Shown: positions 25,909 through 36,017 of the stretch, one piece after another | Layout of the letters: each line of letters begins with the position of its first letter | Position numbering within the stretch: the stretch's first letter is position 1 | NCBI RefSeq assembly: GCF_000375405.1 | Contig: NZ_AQWS01000008.1 | Coordinates: 1-64,000 of the forward strand | Origin: Bacteroides propionicifaciens DSM 19291 = JCM 14649 | GTDB lineage: Bacteria > Bacteroidota > Bacteroidia > Bacteroidales > Bacteroidaceae | Direction: 5' to 3' | Length of the DNA stretch: 64,000 nt | Translations under genes and position numbers: made by a program | Notes under the pieces: model-generated | The model's input: only the letters and a program-made list of their open reading frames with translations | Told to the model about the DNA's origin: nothing | Database searches by the model: none

Positions 25909-27477
25909 ATGAGAGGACTCATTACATCTATTTTAACTGCAATAGCAATAACAAGCCTTCAAGCCCAAGTGGCGCAAACGAACAGGCCTAAAGTTATTGT
26001 GGGCTTAAACGTAGATCAGTTGAGTACCGAACTTATTGAGGCCTACTGGAATTTATACAGTGAGGAAGGATTCAAAAAGTTATGGCGAGAAGGACTTGTC
26101 TATACTGACACCGAGTTTTCGCTTGTAAACAGGGATCGATCTAACACCACGGCTACACTAAACACAGGTGCAACACCATCTGTGCATGGGATTATTGGCA
26201 ATGAGTGGCTTGATTTATCGGTAATGCAACCAAGGTCTTGCGTTTTTGACCCAAACTTTATGGGTAATAATACTCCACTAAGTTCTTCTGCAACAAACCT
26301 ACTAAGCTCAACAATTACTGATGAGCTAAAGTTGTCAACACAAGGCAGAGCTTTAGTCTACTCTATTGCTCCATTTGCAGACATGGCGATTTTATCAGCA
26401 GGACATGCTGCGGATGCAGCATTGTGGTTTAACCAAGAAACAGGAGAATGGGCTGGTTCAACTTATTATTCAGAATTCCCTTGGTGGGTAAATAAACATA
26501 ACGAACAAAACCCCATATACTACAGACTCAATAACATTGAGTGGACTCCAAGCCTAGAAACAGAACAATATAATATTTCATCCAACGGAAAAAAGAAAGC
26601 TTTCAGACATAGTCTAACCAATTCGGGACAGAACATGTATTCCAAAGTGGTTAACAGCCCTATTATTAATGACGAGGTTACGATATTGGCAAAAGAACTT
26701 TTTGAAAGTTCTGGGGTTGCTGAAGATGATATAACCGACTTTATACAATTAAATTTCTACGCAGGAAATGAGCTTGGCACCAACGAGGGTTATTCACTAG
26801 AGCTACAAGACACTTACCTACGTCTAGATAAAAACATAGCCGAACTCCTTCATACTGTTGATAAGAAAGTAGGATTAAAGAATGCTATTTTTTATCTGAC
26901 CTCGACGGGATATACTCAAGGACACTCGGGATCTCAACTCAAAGAGCATAAAATTCCAACTGGAGAGTTCTATTTAAATAGATGTACGGCTCTATTAAAT
27001 ATGTATTTAATGGCCACTTATGGTGAAGGTCAGTATGTTGAAGGTTATTATGATCTTCAAATTTATCTAAATCACCAACTTCTCGAAGAGAAAACACTAA
27101 GCTTAACTGAAGTACAAGAAAAGTCTGCCGAATTTCTCTCACAGTTTAGTGGAGTCAATGAGGTATATTACTCTACTGAGCTACTTTTAGGCTCATGGAA
27201 CCCCTACAAAGAGGTTGAGCGTAATAGCTATCATAAAAAAAGATCTGGTGACCTAAGTATAGAGGTATTACCAGGGTGGGAAATTATCGAAAATGATAAG
27301 GTTCAGAGAACTGTTAACTATTCAGCTATTATGTCACCTACAATTTTTCTTGGTGCTCCATTTAAAGCTGAAGTCATTGATACCCCAATCAATGCCGAAG
27401 CAATAGCTCCTACTATTGCAAAATCAATTCGCATTAGAGCCCCCAACGGTTCTAAAGCTAAGACTGCCTTCAAATAA
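25909..27477 (+). CDS. Alkaline-phosphatase-superfamily protein, active site degenerate
   Basis: 522 residues with a signal peptide (ITSLQAQ). The fold is recognisable as the PafA/nucleotide-pyrophosphatase type: PKVIVGLNVDQLS, GATPSVHGIIGNEW, AGHAADAALWF, and DTYLRLDKNIAELLHTVD. By alignment with known PafA residues the first metal Asp and the GN Asn remain. The Thr nucleophile is replaced (DRSNTTATL in place of TGPGHAS), KDR becomes PFA, the DYxGH metal site becomes AGNELG, the DH pair becomes TG (TSTGYTQ), and the last metal His becomes Met. It is probably a pseudoenzyme, perhaps binding or structural, in the periplasm. It lies just upstream of secA. Confidence 0.85.
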   Translation: MRGLITSILTAIAITSLQAQVAQTNRPKVIVGLNVDQLSTELIEAYWNLYSEEGFKKLWREGLVYTDTEFSLVNRDRSNTTATLNTGATPSVHGIIGNEWLDLSVMQPRSCVFDPNFMGNNTPLSSSATNLLSSTITDELKLSTQGRALVYSIAPFADMAILSAGHAADAALWFNQETGEWAGSTYYSEFPWWVNKHNEQNPIYYRLNNIEWTPSLETEQYNISSNGKKKAFRHSLTNSGQNMYSKVVNSPIINDEVTILAKELFESSGVAEDDITDFIQLNFYAGNELGTNEGYSLELQDTYLRLDKNIAELLHTVDKKVGLKNAIFYLTSTGYTQGHSGSQLKEHKIPTGEFYLNRCTALLNMYLMATYGEGQYVEGYYDLQIYLNHQLLEEKTLSLTEVQEKSAEFLSQFSGVNEVYYSTELLLGSWNPYKEVERNSYHKKRSGDLSIEVLPGWEIIENDKVQRTVNYSAIMSPTIFLGAPFKAEVIDTPINAEAIAPTIAKSIRIRAPNGSKAKTAFK

Positions 27478-27526
27478 AGACCTTCTTTAAGGAGAATTTG
27501 GACAGGCAATCTATTCAGTCAGCATT

Positions 27527-27534
27527 TAACTTTG
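27527..27534 (+). promoter_or_regulatory. Promoter -7 box of secA
   Basis: TAACTTTG matches TAnnTTTG. It lies 60 bases before the chosen ATG and covers the codon at 27532 that would begin a longer frame. Confidence 0.5.
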
Positions 27535-27594
27535 TATCTTACAAAGTTGAGATTCAACAAAATATATTACAAAACAAATAATCAACAATTATAC

Positions 27595-30500
27595 ATGGGA
27601 TTTACTAATTTATTAGGTAAGCTTTTTGGTAATAAGTCTGCTCGAGACATGAAGGAAATCAAACCTTGGGTAGAAAAAATCAAAGAGGCTTATCCAGAGA
27701 TCGAAAAGCTTGACAACGATGGCTTAAGAAACAAAACAAAAGAGCTTCAACTCTTTATAAAGGACAAAGCTAAAGAACAACAAGCAAAAGTTGATGAGCT
27801 TAAAGCATCTGTTGAAAACACTCCTATCGAAAAGAGAGAACATATTTTCACTCAAATTGATAAGCTAGATAAAGAGATTCTTGATATCTACGAAGAAGCT
27901 TTAGACGAGGTTTTACCTGTTGCATTCTCTATAGTAAAAGAGACTGCTCGCCGTTTTAAAGAAAACGAAGAGATTGAAGTAACTGCGACAGAGTTTGATA
28001 AAAATCTTGCTGCTGAAAAAGACTTCGTAACCATTCAGGGTGATAAAGCAATATTCAAAAATCACTGGCAAGCTGGTGGTAATGACGTAGTATGGGACAT
28101 GGTTCACTACGATGTGCAGCTCTTTGGTGGAGTTGTCCTCCATAAAGGTAAGATTGCTGAGATGGCTACTGGTGAGGGTAAAACCTTGGTAGCAACTCTC
28201 CCTGTTTTCTTAAATGCCCTAACAGGAAATGGTGTTCACGTAGTAACGGTAAATGACTACTTAGCAAAGCGTGACTCCGAATGGATGGGACCTATTTATA
28301 TGTTCCATGGACTTTCGATTGACTGTATTGACAGACACCAGCCTAACTCTGAAGCTCGCCGAAGAGCTTACATGGCAGACATTACTTATGGTACCAACAA
28401 TGAGTTTGGTTTTGACTACCTAAGAGATAACATGGCTCGAACTCCTCAAGATCTTGTACAAAGACAACACAACTACGGTATAGTCGATGAGGTGGACTCT
28501 GTACTTATTGACGAAGCAAGAACTCCGTTGATTATTTCGGGTCCAGTACCAAAAGGCGATGAACAGCTTTTTGACCAACTTAAACCACTAGTAGAACGTC
28601 TTGTTGAAGCACAAAGAAAACTTGCAACCAACTATCTAGCTGAAGCAAAAAAACTCATAGCTTCGGACGATTCTAAGGAACAAGAAGAGGGATATATTGC
28701 CTTGTTTAGAAGCCATAAAGCAATGCCTAAGAATAAGGCTTTGATTAAGTTCTTAAGTGAACCAGGTAGCAAAACAGCAATGCTTCGCACGGAGGAAATG
28801 TTTATGGAACAAAATAACAAAAGAATGCACGAGGCTACAGACCCCTTATTCTTTGTTATAGACGAAAAACAAAATAGCGTTGACCTAACAGATAAAGGAA
28901 TTGATCTGATTACTGGTGGTTCTGACGACCCAACTCTTTTCGTTCTTCCAGACATTGCAGCAGAACTTTCGGAATTAGAAAGCCTAGAGGGTCTTACTGA
29001 AGAAGAAATACTGATCAAGAAAGATGAAATAATGAACAATTATGCCATCAAGTCTGAACGTGTTCATACAATTAACCAGCTTTTAAAAGCCTATACCATG
29101 TTCGAAAAGGACGATCAGTATATCGTTGTTGACGGCAAGGTTAAAATTGTAGATGAGCAACTGGGTCGTGTAATGGAAGGTCGTAGATATTCTGACGGTT
29201 TACACCAAGCTATCGAAGCCAAAGAAGGTGTTAAAATTGAAGCAGCAACACAAACTTTCGCATCGGTTACACTACAGAACTATTTCCGTATGTATCACAA
29301 ATTAGCGGGTATGACGGGTACTGCTGAGACTGAAGCAGGAGAGTTTTGGGATATTTACAAACTCGATGTGGTCGTGATTCCAACCAATAGAGGTATTTCA
29401 CGCCACGATAAAAACGATAGAGTTTATAAGACTCAAAGAGAAAAATACAAAGCTGTTATTGAAGAGATTGAGCAATTGGTAGAACAGGGACGCCCAGTTC
29501 TTGTGGGTACAACTGCAGTTGATATCTCTGAAATGCTTAGCCGAATGCTAACCATGAGAAATATTCCTCATAATGTTTTGAATGCTAAACTTCACCAAAG
29601 AGAAGCCGAAATTGTAGCACAGGCAGGACAAAAAGGTACCGTAACTATTGCTACTAACATGGCTGGTCGTGGTACGGATATCAAACTTTCTCAAGAGGTT
29701 AAAGACCTAGGAGGTCTAGCTATTATTGGTACCGAACGCCACGAGTCACGACGCGTTGATAGACAGCTACGTGGACGTGCAGGACGTCAAGGTGACCCAG
29801 GTTCTTCAATATTCTTCCTTTCACTTGAAGACAACTTGATGCGTTTATCGCTTCCAGAACGTGTAACCAAAATGATGGATACATTGGGCTTCAAAGAGGG
29901 CGAAATGATTGAGCACAAGATGTTGTCACGTTCTATTGAGAAAGCTCAAAAGAAAGTAGAAGAGAATCACTTTGGATCTCGTAAATACCTTCTTGAGTAT
30001 GATGATGTTATGAATAAACAACGTACTGTAATTTACACAAAGCGTAGACATGCGCTAATGGGTGAACGTATCGGTATGGATATTGTAAACATGATTTGGG
30101 ATAGATGCGCTGTTATTGTTGAAGATAATCTTGGCGATTACGAAAACTGCAAGCTTGAAATGTTAAGAGTTTTGGCTATGGATTGTCCTTTTACAGCCGA
30201 AGACTATAACAACACTACCAATGTAAATAAGCTAGTAGATCAAACGTTTGAAAAAGCCATTGAGAAATTCAAAGAAAAATCTGCAACTATTGCTAAGATA
30301 GCTAACCCTGTAATCAAACAGGTTTACGAAGCGCACGCAGCAATGTATGAGAATATACTCATCCCAATTACCGATGGTAAACGCATCTACAACATCTCTT
30401 GTAGCTTAGAAAAAGCCTATAACACAGAATGTAAAGCTGTAGTTGAAGCTTTTGAAAAATCAATTCTACTTCACTTCATTGACGAAGCTTGGATGGAAAA

Positions 30501-30897
30501 CCTAAGAGAGCTTGATGAACTAAGACAATCTGTTCGTAATGCTAGCTATGAGCAAAAAGACCCACTCTTGATTTACAAACTTGAATCGGTTAAACTCTTC
30601 GATTATATGGTCGATAAGATTAACGATAAAACAATTTCAGTATTGATGAGAGGTCAAGTGCCAATTCAGGATCCAGCTCAAGTTCAAGAAGCTGCTCCCG
30701 AAAAACAACAAAAGGTCAATTACAGAGAAGAGAAACAAGACCTCTCTAACCCAGGCATGTCAAATGCTGCTCAACGCGACACGCGCGAAGAGCAAAAGCC
30801 TGAGCCTTATGTTGCACCTCAAAAGATTGGTAGAAATGATCCCTGCCCCTGTGGTAGTGGAAAGAAGTTCAAGCAATGCCATGGCAAAAACGCATAG
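27595..30897 (+). CDS. secA: Preprotein translocase ATPase SecA
   Basis: 1100 residues from ATG 27595 ([18 protein letters not shown]); the frame is open 21 codons further but starts in the promoter. SecA powers protein export through SecYEG. Visible elements are the Walker A-containing [23 protein letters not shown], the DEAD-like [16 protein letters not shown], the preprotein cross-linking domain with long Bacteroidota insertions, [12 protein letters not shown], and [18 protein letters not shown]-terminal zinc/SecB-binding tail has [15 protein letters not shown] terminator follows directly. SecG is encoded at 10908. Confidence 0.97.
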   Translation: MGFTNLLGKLFGNKSARDMKEIKPWVEKIKEAYPEIEKLDNDGLRNKTKELQLFIKDKAKEQQAKVDELKASVENTPIEKREHIFTQIDKLDKEILDIYEEALDEVLPVAFSIVKETARRFKENEEIEVTATEFDKNLAAEKDFVTIQGDKAIFKNHWQAGGNDVVWDMVHYDVQLFGGVVLHKGKIAEMATGEGKTLVATLPVFLNALTGNGVHVVTVNDYLAKRDSEWMGPIYMFHGLSIDCIDRHQPNSEARRRAYMADITYGTNNEFGFDYLRDNMARTPQDLVQRQHNYGIVDEVDSVLIDEARTPLIISGPVPKGDEQLFDQLKPLVERLVEAQRKLATNYLAEAKKLIASDDSKEQEEGYIALFRSHKAMPKNKALIKFLSEPGSKTAMLRTEEMFMEQNNKRMHEATDPLFFVIDEKQNSVDLTDKGIDLITGGSDDPTLFVLPDIAAELSELESLEGLTEEEILIKKDEIMNNYAIKSERVHTINQLLKAYTMFEKDDQYIVVDGKVKIVDEQLGRVMEGRRYSDGLHQAIEAKEGVKIEAATQTFASVTLQNYFRMYHKLAGMTGTAETEAGEFWDIYKLDVVVIPTNRGISRHDKNDRVYKTQREKYKAVIEEIEQLVEQGRPVLVGTTAVDISEMLSRMLTMRNIPHNVLNAKLHQREAEIVAQAGQKGTVTIATNMAGRGTDIKLSQEVKDLGGLAIIGTERHESRRVDRQLRGRAGRQGDPGSSIFFLSLEDNLMRLSLPERVTKMMDTLGFKEGEMIEHKMLSRSIEKAQKKVEENHFGSRKYLLEYDDVMNKQRTVIYTKRRHALMGERIGMDIVNMIWDRCAVIVEDNLGDYENCKLEMLRVLAMDCPFTAEDYNNTTNVNKLVDQTFEKAIEKFKEKSATIAKIANPVIKQVYEAHAAMYENILIPITDGKRIYNISCSLEKAYNTECKAVVEAFEKSILLHFIDEAWMENLRELDELRQSVRNASYEQKDPLLIYKLESVKLFDYMVDKINDKTISVLMRGQVPIQDPAQVQEAAPEKQQKVNYREEKQDLSNPGMSNAAQRDTREEQKPEPYVAPQKIGRNDPCPCGSGKKFKQCHGKNA

Positions 30898-30917
30898 TTA
30901 AGTAACTATTAAATATG

Positions 30918-30950
30918 AAAGGAGTAATCAACAAATGATTACTCCTTTTT
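30918..30950 (+). terminator. Intrinsic terminator of secA
   Basis: Inverted repeat AAAGGAGTAATCA (30918-30930) and TGATTACTCCTTT (30936-30948), with a 5-base loop and a trailing T run. Confidence 0.85.
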
Positions 30951-31009
30951 GTTAATATAAATAAGTAATTATAATTATTTTAGCCCTTAATACAAATGGT
31001 AACTGATTT

Positions 31010-32026
31010 ATGAAAAAGTCGCTATTCCACATTATCGTCCCGATGTTGCTTATCACGAGCCTTTCGGGATGTGCTACAAGTCAACAGATCACAAGTATTG
31101 ACTATTTAGAACCTGGCAAAATAATATTTCCAGAACGAATAGAGCACGTTGCAGTACTCAATAACTCCCCAATCGAAGACGAAACTCTAAGTTCAAATGT
31201 ACTAAAATATGCCAATACAAAGCGAGCTGATATCTTCAGTAGCTTCGTAGACGAGCTTGCACAAACTGGCTACTATGATCAAATTACCATTGCAGACAGC
31301 AAGTGGAAGGATCCTCTTGGAGGAAAGATTGATGTGAGCAGATTTAAAGAGATGGAAGAGGCCATAAAGCCCGATTTCATTATCAGTTTAGGGGTTCTAA
31401 ATCCTAAAGATTTAGATATTCAAGTTGAAACTGATGAGTTTATAGCAAATTCATTAATTGTAGTACAACCCATATTCCAGCTATACAATTCCAAAACAAA
31501 GAAAAGTGTATTTTATCAACCCAAGGATACTATTGACCTATTCGATGCTCTACTTTTAAGAGCTCTTGGATCGCAGTATGCTGAACAAGAAACAAGCAAC
31601 CAAAAGGAGCTAGAAGGAGGAAGCATAATAGGGAAACAACTGACCACACATTTCGCACCACATTGGAAAACTGTGGAACGTGTAGTGTTTACAGACTACC
31701 CGTTATTCTCTAAAAGTGCAAAAAATATTGAGGAAAATAATTTAGATGAAGCCATAGCCCAGAACGAATTGATCTATACAAATAACAAAAAGCCTATTAA
31801 CCAAATCAAAGCAGCCAATAATATAGCTTACTTATACGAACTAAAAGATCAGCTTAACACAGCTTATGCGTGGAGTAATATTGCACTAGATCTTGCTAAG
31901 GATTTGTATGCAAAGCAACCACAAAGTCTTATCTTTTCTTATGTGCAGTCTTACAACACGACACTAAAAAAAAGGATAGAGGCTATGAATATATTAAACC
32001 AACAACTTAGTAAGTTTGAATATTAA
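31010..32026 (+). CDS. DUF6340-like lipoprotein with TPR tail
   Basis: 338 residues. A lipoprotein signal peptide ends LITSLSGC, with Cys about residue 22. An N-terminal alpha/beta domain follows (ERIEHVAVLNNSPI; KPDFIISLGVL), and then a helical C-terminal third with TPR-like helices (INQIKAANNIAYLYEL; LNTAYAWSNIALDLAK). Size and blocks fit the Bacteroidota DUF6340 family of outer-membrane or periplasmic lipoproteins, whose function is unknown. It follows the secA terminator and stands alone. Confidence 0.72.
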   Translation: MKKSLFHIIVPMLLITSLSGCATSQQITSIDYLEPGKIIFPERIEHVAVLNNSPIEDETLSSNVLKYANTKRADIFSSFVDELAQTGYYDQITIADSKWKDPLGGKIDVSRFKEMEEAIKPDFIISLGVLNPKDLDIQVETDEFIANSLIVVQPIFQLYNSKTKKSVFYQPKDTIDLFDALLLRALGSQYAEQETSNQKELEGGSIIGKQLTTHFAPHWKTVERVVFTDYPLFSKSAKNIEENNLDEAIAQNELIYTNNKKPINQIKAANNIAYLYELKDQLNTAYAWSNIALDLAKDLYAKQPQSLIFSYVQSYNTTLKKRIEAMNILNQQLSKFEY

Positions 32027-32061
32027 TTTGCTCAATTGGCATATATTATTGTTTTGTTTTT

Positions 32062-32069
32062 TAACTTTG
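32062..32069 (+). promoter_or_regulatory. Promoter -7 box of the acidic hypothetical gene
   Basis: TAACTTTG, 22 bases before the ATG at 32092. A TTG at 32036-32038 lies 23 bases upstream, near the distance expected for the -33 box. Confidence 0.5.
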
Positions 32070-32091
32070 GATAAAATTAAATTAGTTTATT

Positions 32092-32538
32092 ATGAATTTA
32101 TCAGTAGCTTCTATCGATGCCATCAAGTTATCTATAAAAAAGGCTATCAAAGAACTCAGACAAAAGGCTGATCAACCCTTAGTTACGGACATCTACCTAC
32201 AACCTGATACCGATTCGGGAGCACTTGCAATCCTAGATGATAACGATGAGGTACTTGCTAAAGCAAACATTCAAGAATGGACTGACCTTAATGAAGAGGA
32301 TTTTTATGCCGATTCAGCTACCCAGCTAAGAAATATTTTGCAACAACTACAAAATGATAATGCATTCGAGCATCTAGACATACTCAAACCCTATTCATTC
32401 TTACTTATTGATGATGATACTGAGATCGTAGAAGACTTGCTACTGATTGATGACGACTTATTAATTGTAAACTCAGAGCTTCTGAAAGGATTAGACGATG
32501 AGTTGGACGGATTCTTAAAGCATCTACTAGAAGACTAA
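32092..32538 (+). CDS. Acidic hypothetical protein
   Basis: 148 residues, strongly acidic, with no signal peptide or membrane helix. The N-terminus (IDAIKLSIKKAIKELRQKAD) is a basic amphipathic helix. The C-terminal half is Asp/Leu-rich (LLIDDDTEIVEDLLLIDDD), with two similar LLIDDD units suggesting a small internal duplication. I do not recognise the family. It has its own promoter and a terminator, so it is a real single-gene unit. Confidence 0.65.
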   Translation: MNLSVASIDAIKLSIKKAIKELRQKADQPLVTDIYLQPDTDSGALAILDDNDEVLAKANIQEWTDLNEEDFYADSATQLRNILQQLQNDNAFEHLDILKPYSFLLIDDDTEIVEDLLLIDDDLLIVNSELLKGLDDELDGFLKHLLED

Positions 32539-32560
32539 ATAGAGCAAATATTATATAACA

Positions 32561-32590
32561 AAAAGAGCATATCAGATGATATGCTCTTTT
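32561..32590. terminator. Bidirectional terminator between convergent genes
   Basis: AAAAGAGCATATCA (32561-32574) and TGATATGCTCTTTT (32577-32590) form a 14-bp stem with T-rich flanks on both strands. It serves the plus-strand hypothetical gene and lptD. Confidence 0.85.
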
Positions 32591-32616
32591 TATTTATTTA
32601 TAAATCTGTAGCCTAA

Positions 32617-35337
32617 TTAGTACCACTGAATATTACTTTGAGTTTGGCTTCGTTGATCCCATTTAAGATCTTGTAGCATGCTCGCATTTGCACGGATAGT
32701 AAAATTATAATACTTCCAAACACCAAATGGAGAGAAGCTAGCAGACATATTGAAACAGTGTAGGTCACGAGAAATCGTACAAGAAGTTTGTGTAATTTTC
32801 TTAGCATCGAAATCATAACCTGTATTGAAATTGAAAGACCACTTATTAGTTAGTCTCAAGTTTCCTGAAGCATTGATATTTTGAGTAAATCTATAAGGAT
32901 ACCTCATTGTTTTATCATTAATCTTTGCCTGTCTATCCTCACGAATATTGAAAGAGTAGTTTACGTTAACCGACCAAGGCATATTGAATGCTTGGTAACC
33001 ATCACGGCCTACAGCAGCTTTAGTTTTTTTCTTCTTCGTTATTGCACTCTTACGCCCTGTTTCTTCACTTACTCCTTCTGCTTCGGCAGCATTATCATCA
33101 GGGCCAGGCTCTTCAACCTCATCTTTGCCAAACCATTTTTTCCAACTGTTATTATCGAAAGTATAGCTAAACGAAGTACCCCAACCTTGGAATCGACCGA
33201 AACGACCATAAGACCATTCGGTTCTATCACCTACACGAACATTACCACGCTCATCAAATTCATATGCATAGGTAGCAAAAGAGGTGTTCATATTTAGTGT
33301 GTAACTCTTAGATAGCTTCAAACGCATACGGAAAGAAAGGTCACTCCAAGGGCGCTTCTCAGCCGCAGTATTATAAGACAAGCTACCACCCAATTCATCA
33401 ATGATGCTCACCTTACGAATTGAGTCGTTTTTATCTCTAAACTTCATCTCGATATTATTCGAAAGGTCGAAACTAATATTTCCTTGACGCCCTCTTCCGG
33501 GAACACCAAATGCCTGACCATCGTAAGGAGAATAGTATTGTTCGTTTCCGTTATTATCAATATAGGTTTCATAATATCCATAACGAGAGCTACCAAAGTC
33601 TGGCGCAGCACTAAAACTTACTTGAGGAGTAATAACGTGACGAATATCAATCTCTTTTTTCTTCATGAATAAAGGACGATATCGACCATACATCTTTGTG
33701 CTTAACCCTAAGCTAGCATTGTAGTTGTAAACACGATTAAAACCATAAACAGTATCCACAGGAAGCAACCTACCTGTTGTTTGGTCATACTCTTTATTAA
33801 CCTTACGGGTGTACCAACGCTCTGTATAGTTGAACGAAGGTGTAATATTTAAGTATTTGAAAAGAGTAAAAGTTGCACTAACTGGAATATTGTGATTTAT
33901 TGCATTCATCCAGTCTTTTTGGAAGTCCGACTTAAAGATCATATCGTCTTTGGTCTTCAAGGTATTGGTCAGACGACCCGTATAGCTTAATGATATCTTT
34001 TCATACCAACGTTCTTCGCCTACAGCTTGCTTACGTTTAAAGGGAAATAAACGACTTAAACTAACGTTTAAATCAGGTAACGTAATGGCAACCGAGGAGT
34101 CACGCGTTGTTTGAGCAATATTAAAAGTACTCGATAGAGTCAGACGTTTTTCGGGGAACGAACGCGTGTAACTCACACTCGAAGTCTTTGTATTCTGAGT
34201 TAGTAGCTGAGAGTTGTATAAGTTATTGATATTCGAACGCTCATAACTACTTGTTGCAAAGTTTACACTCGCAGAAAATGTACTGTTTGGACTAGCCTTA
34301 GGATCTTGACGGTGCGACCAAACAACCTTAAAGTCTTTGGCAACCATATAATCGTCTAGGCCTTTATCACCAGTTTTAGTAGTTTGATAATCGGCCATAA
34401 AAGAGCCCGAAAATCTGTATCTTTTATTATAGTTCGTTTCAGCACGAAGAGCCCAAGTACCTTTTGTGAAGATATCTCCTGTTAGTTTTAAATCCATTCG
34501 ATCGCTAATAGCAAAATAGTAACCACCATCAGTCAAACCAAAGCCTCGGCTATAATCATCCATATAGGAGGGAAGAATAAAACCAGACGAATAACTACTA
34601 GAGAAAGGGAAGAAAAAGAAAGGTACAGCTATGGGCAAAGGCACATCTTCAACAACAAGATAAGCCGGACCAGTCACTACGTTTTTATTGGGACGCACTT
34701 TAGCACGTGTAAGTTGCATATAGAAGTGAGGATGATCGTGATGGTCACAAGTGGTGTAGCGTCCATTTTGCATAAAGAACTCGTCTCCATCTCCTTTCTT
34801 AGCCTCGTAGCTGGTCACGTAACCCTCTCCTTGCTGAGTAACAATATTATTAATAAAGCCTTTTTGAGTTGCAAAGTTATAGCGGATACCTTTCGTATCG
34901 TAACTCATATCACCATCTTTAAAGACAGTGTTCGCCTGTACTCCTAGTGAGTCAACAACACCACGGGCAAAGACATTACTACTGTCTAAGTTCATCGTGA
35001 TAATATCGGCATCAAGTTCTATGTTTTCGTAATTTACCTTACCATTACCAAAGAGGTGGGCCAGTCCACCCATTTCATAAATAATAGAGTCGGACGACTC
35101 AAATATGACGGGAGCATCGATAGGATCTTTTTTCTTGGGTGTAGCCAAAGAGTCAGCCGACAACGAATCTGTTTGAGTCGTATCAGCAACCAAGGTATCA
35201 CTAACGAGTTTATCCTTAGCATTAACATTTGGATTCACATTACTCTCCTTTTTACCTTGAGCCATTAAAAATAAAGGCAAACAAAGAAACAGAAGTGCAA
35301 ATGCGAAGATCAAGTAATGGGCTTTTAATGGCTTCAT
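32617..35337 (-). CDS. lptD: LPS-assembly outer-membrane protein LptD
   Basis: 906 residues. A signal peptide (LFLCLPLFLMAQ) is followed by a Ser/Asp/Lys-rich linker. An OstA-like periplasmic jellyroll lies at about residues 75-200 (MGGLAHLFGNGKVNYENIELDA). Then comes the LptD family entrance block GPAYLVVEDVPLPIAVPFF with FPFSSSYSSGFILP, and a large beta barrel of about 650 residues. A KKKKTK-containing insertion sits in one extracellular loop near residue 760. With LptE it places LPS in the outer leaflet. The gene is monocistronic, with a promoter at 35365-35372 and a terminator after it. Confidence 0.92.
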   Translation of the reverse strand: MKPLKAHYLIFAFALLFLCLPLFLMAQGKKESNVNPNVNAKDKLVSDTLVADTTQTDSLSADSLATPKKKDPIDAPVIFESSDSIIYEMGGLAHLFGNGKVNYENIELDADIITMNLDSSNVFARGVVDSLGVQANTVFKDGDMSYDTKGIRYNFATQKGFINNIVTQQGEGYVTSYEAKKGDGDEFFMQNGRYTTCDHHDHPHFYMQLTRAKVRPNKNVVTGPAYLVVEDVPLPIAVPFFFFPFSSSYSSGFILPSYMDDYSRGFGLTDGGYYFAISDRMDLKLTGDIFTKGTWALRAETNYNKRYRFSGSFMADYQTTKTGDKGLDDYMVAKDFKVVWSHRQDPKASPNSTFSASVNFATSSYERSNINNLYNSQLLTQNTKTSSVSYTRSFPEKRLTLSSTFNIAQTTRDSSVAITLPDLNVSLSRLFPFKRKQAVGEERWYEKISLSYTGRLTNTLKTKDDMIFKSDFQKDWMNAINHNIPVSATFTLFKYLNITPSFNYTERWYTRKVNKEYDQTTGRLLPVDTVYGFNRVYNYNASLGLSTKMYGRYRPLFMKKKEIDIRHVITPQVSFSAAPDFGSSRYGYYETYIDNNGNEQYYSPYDGQAFGVPGRGRQGNISFDLSNNIEMKFRDKNDSIRKVSIIDELGGSLSYNTAAEKRPWSDLSFRMRLKLSKSYTLNMNTSFATYAYEFDERGNVRVGDRTEWSYGRFGRFQGWGTSFSYTFDNNSWKKWFGKDEVEEPGPDDNAAEAEGVSEETGRKSAITKKKKTKAAVGRDGYQAFNMPWSVNVNYSFNIREDRQAKINDKTMRYPYRFTQNINASGNLRLTNKWSFNFNTGYDFDAKKITQTSCTISRDLHCFNMSASFSPFGVWKYYNFTIRANASMLQDLKWDQRSQTQSNIQWY

Positions 35338-35364
35338 TGGCCTACAAAATTACACTTTAATTTG

Positions 35365-35372
35365 CAAAAGTA
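35365..35372 (-). promoter_or_regulatory. Promoter -7 box of lptD
   Basis: Minus-strand TACTTTTG matches TAnnTTTG, 28 bases upstream of the lptD ATG. Confidence 0.5.
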
Positions 35373-35427
35373 CATATTCCTATCTAATTAACTTTGTGAA
35401 ACTTCTTTTTTAAGCAATTTTTGTAAG

Positions 35428-35964
35428 CTATAAAAACAGCTTACACCAATTATCAAATATCTCAACACCCTCGTTACCAAAGCGTAATAAACTTTTACGA
35501 GCTTGATCAACCGATTTTTCACGATCGATATGAGATTTCGAAAAGAATTTATCAGCAAAACATATTACTTGTTCTTCGATACTAATCGGTTTCATACCTC
35601 GCTGGGGTAGAGGCAGGTTTCGCTCCCTTATCAGATCAAGACTTAAGCCTGTTCCTGTGTGTCGCTCACACACTAAAGCATGTCTAGGAAAACCCTCACT
35701 TCGCAAGATATCTGCACCTAAATATCCATGAGCGATATACGGGTGCTGCCCATAACAATGTATGCCAGGTGCATCAGTTAGAAAAATCCCTATATCGTGG
35801 AGTAAAGCTGCTTGGCGAATAAACTCAACATCAACCTCTAGCTCAGGATGTGTCAAAGCGATAGCTTCAGCTTTGTCGGCAACAGACTGACTATGTGTTA
35901 TCAAAACATGTTTTAACTCAGGATTATCCGAGTAATATTTATCTAGAATATGGTATGGATCCAT
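35428..35964 (-). CDS. HD-domain phosphohydrolase-like protein
   Basis: 178 residues, cytoplasmic. HD-superfamily metal ligands are visible: the His in THSQSVADKA, the HD pair in ALLHDIGIF, and a later His/Asp (CERHTGTG; CFADKFF). Length and motif spacing fit the small HD proteins (HDIG type) of Bacteroidales, probably metal-dependent phosphohydrolases. The substrate is not known. A near-match promoter lies upstream at about 35991. It sits between lptD and a BASS transporter without overlap, so each may be separate. Confidence 0.83.
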   Translation of the reverse strand: MDPYHILDKYYSDNPELKHVLITHSQSVADKAEAIALTHPELEVDVEFIRQAALLHDIGIFLTDAPGIHCYGQHPYIAHGYLGADILRSEGFPRHALVCERHTGTGLSLDLIRERNLPLPQRGMKPISIEEQVICFADKFFSKSHIDREKSVDQARKSLLRFGNEGVEIFDNWCKLFL

Positions 35965-36017
35965 AAATGCAATAACTTATTATGTATGTAAAGATAGTCG
36001 GAATCTTTTATTTTCAA

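Noticed and set aside
34714-34947. Short open frames opposite or inside large genes
   Set aside because: They overlap well-supported genes in other frames and show no family motifs, signals or spacing of their own.
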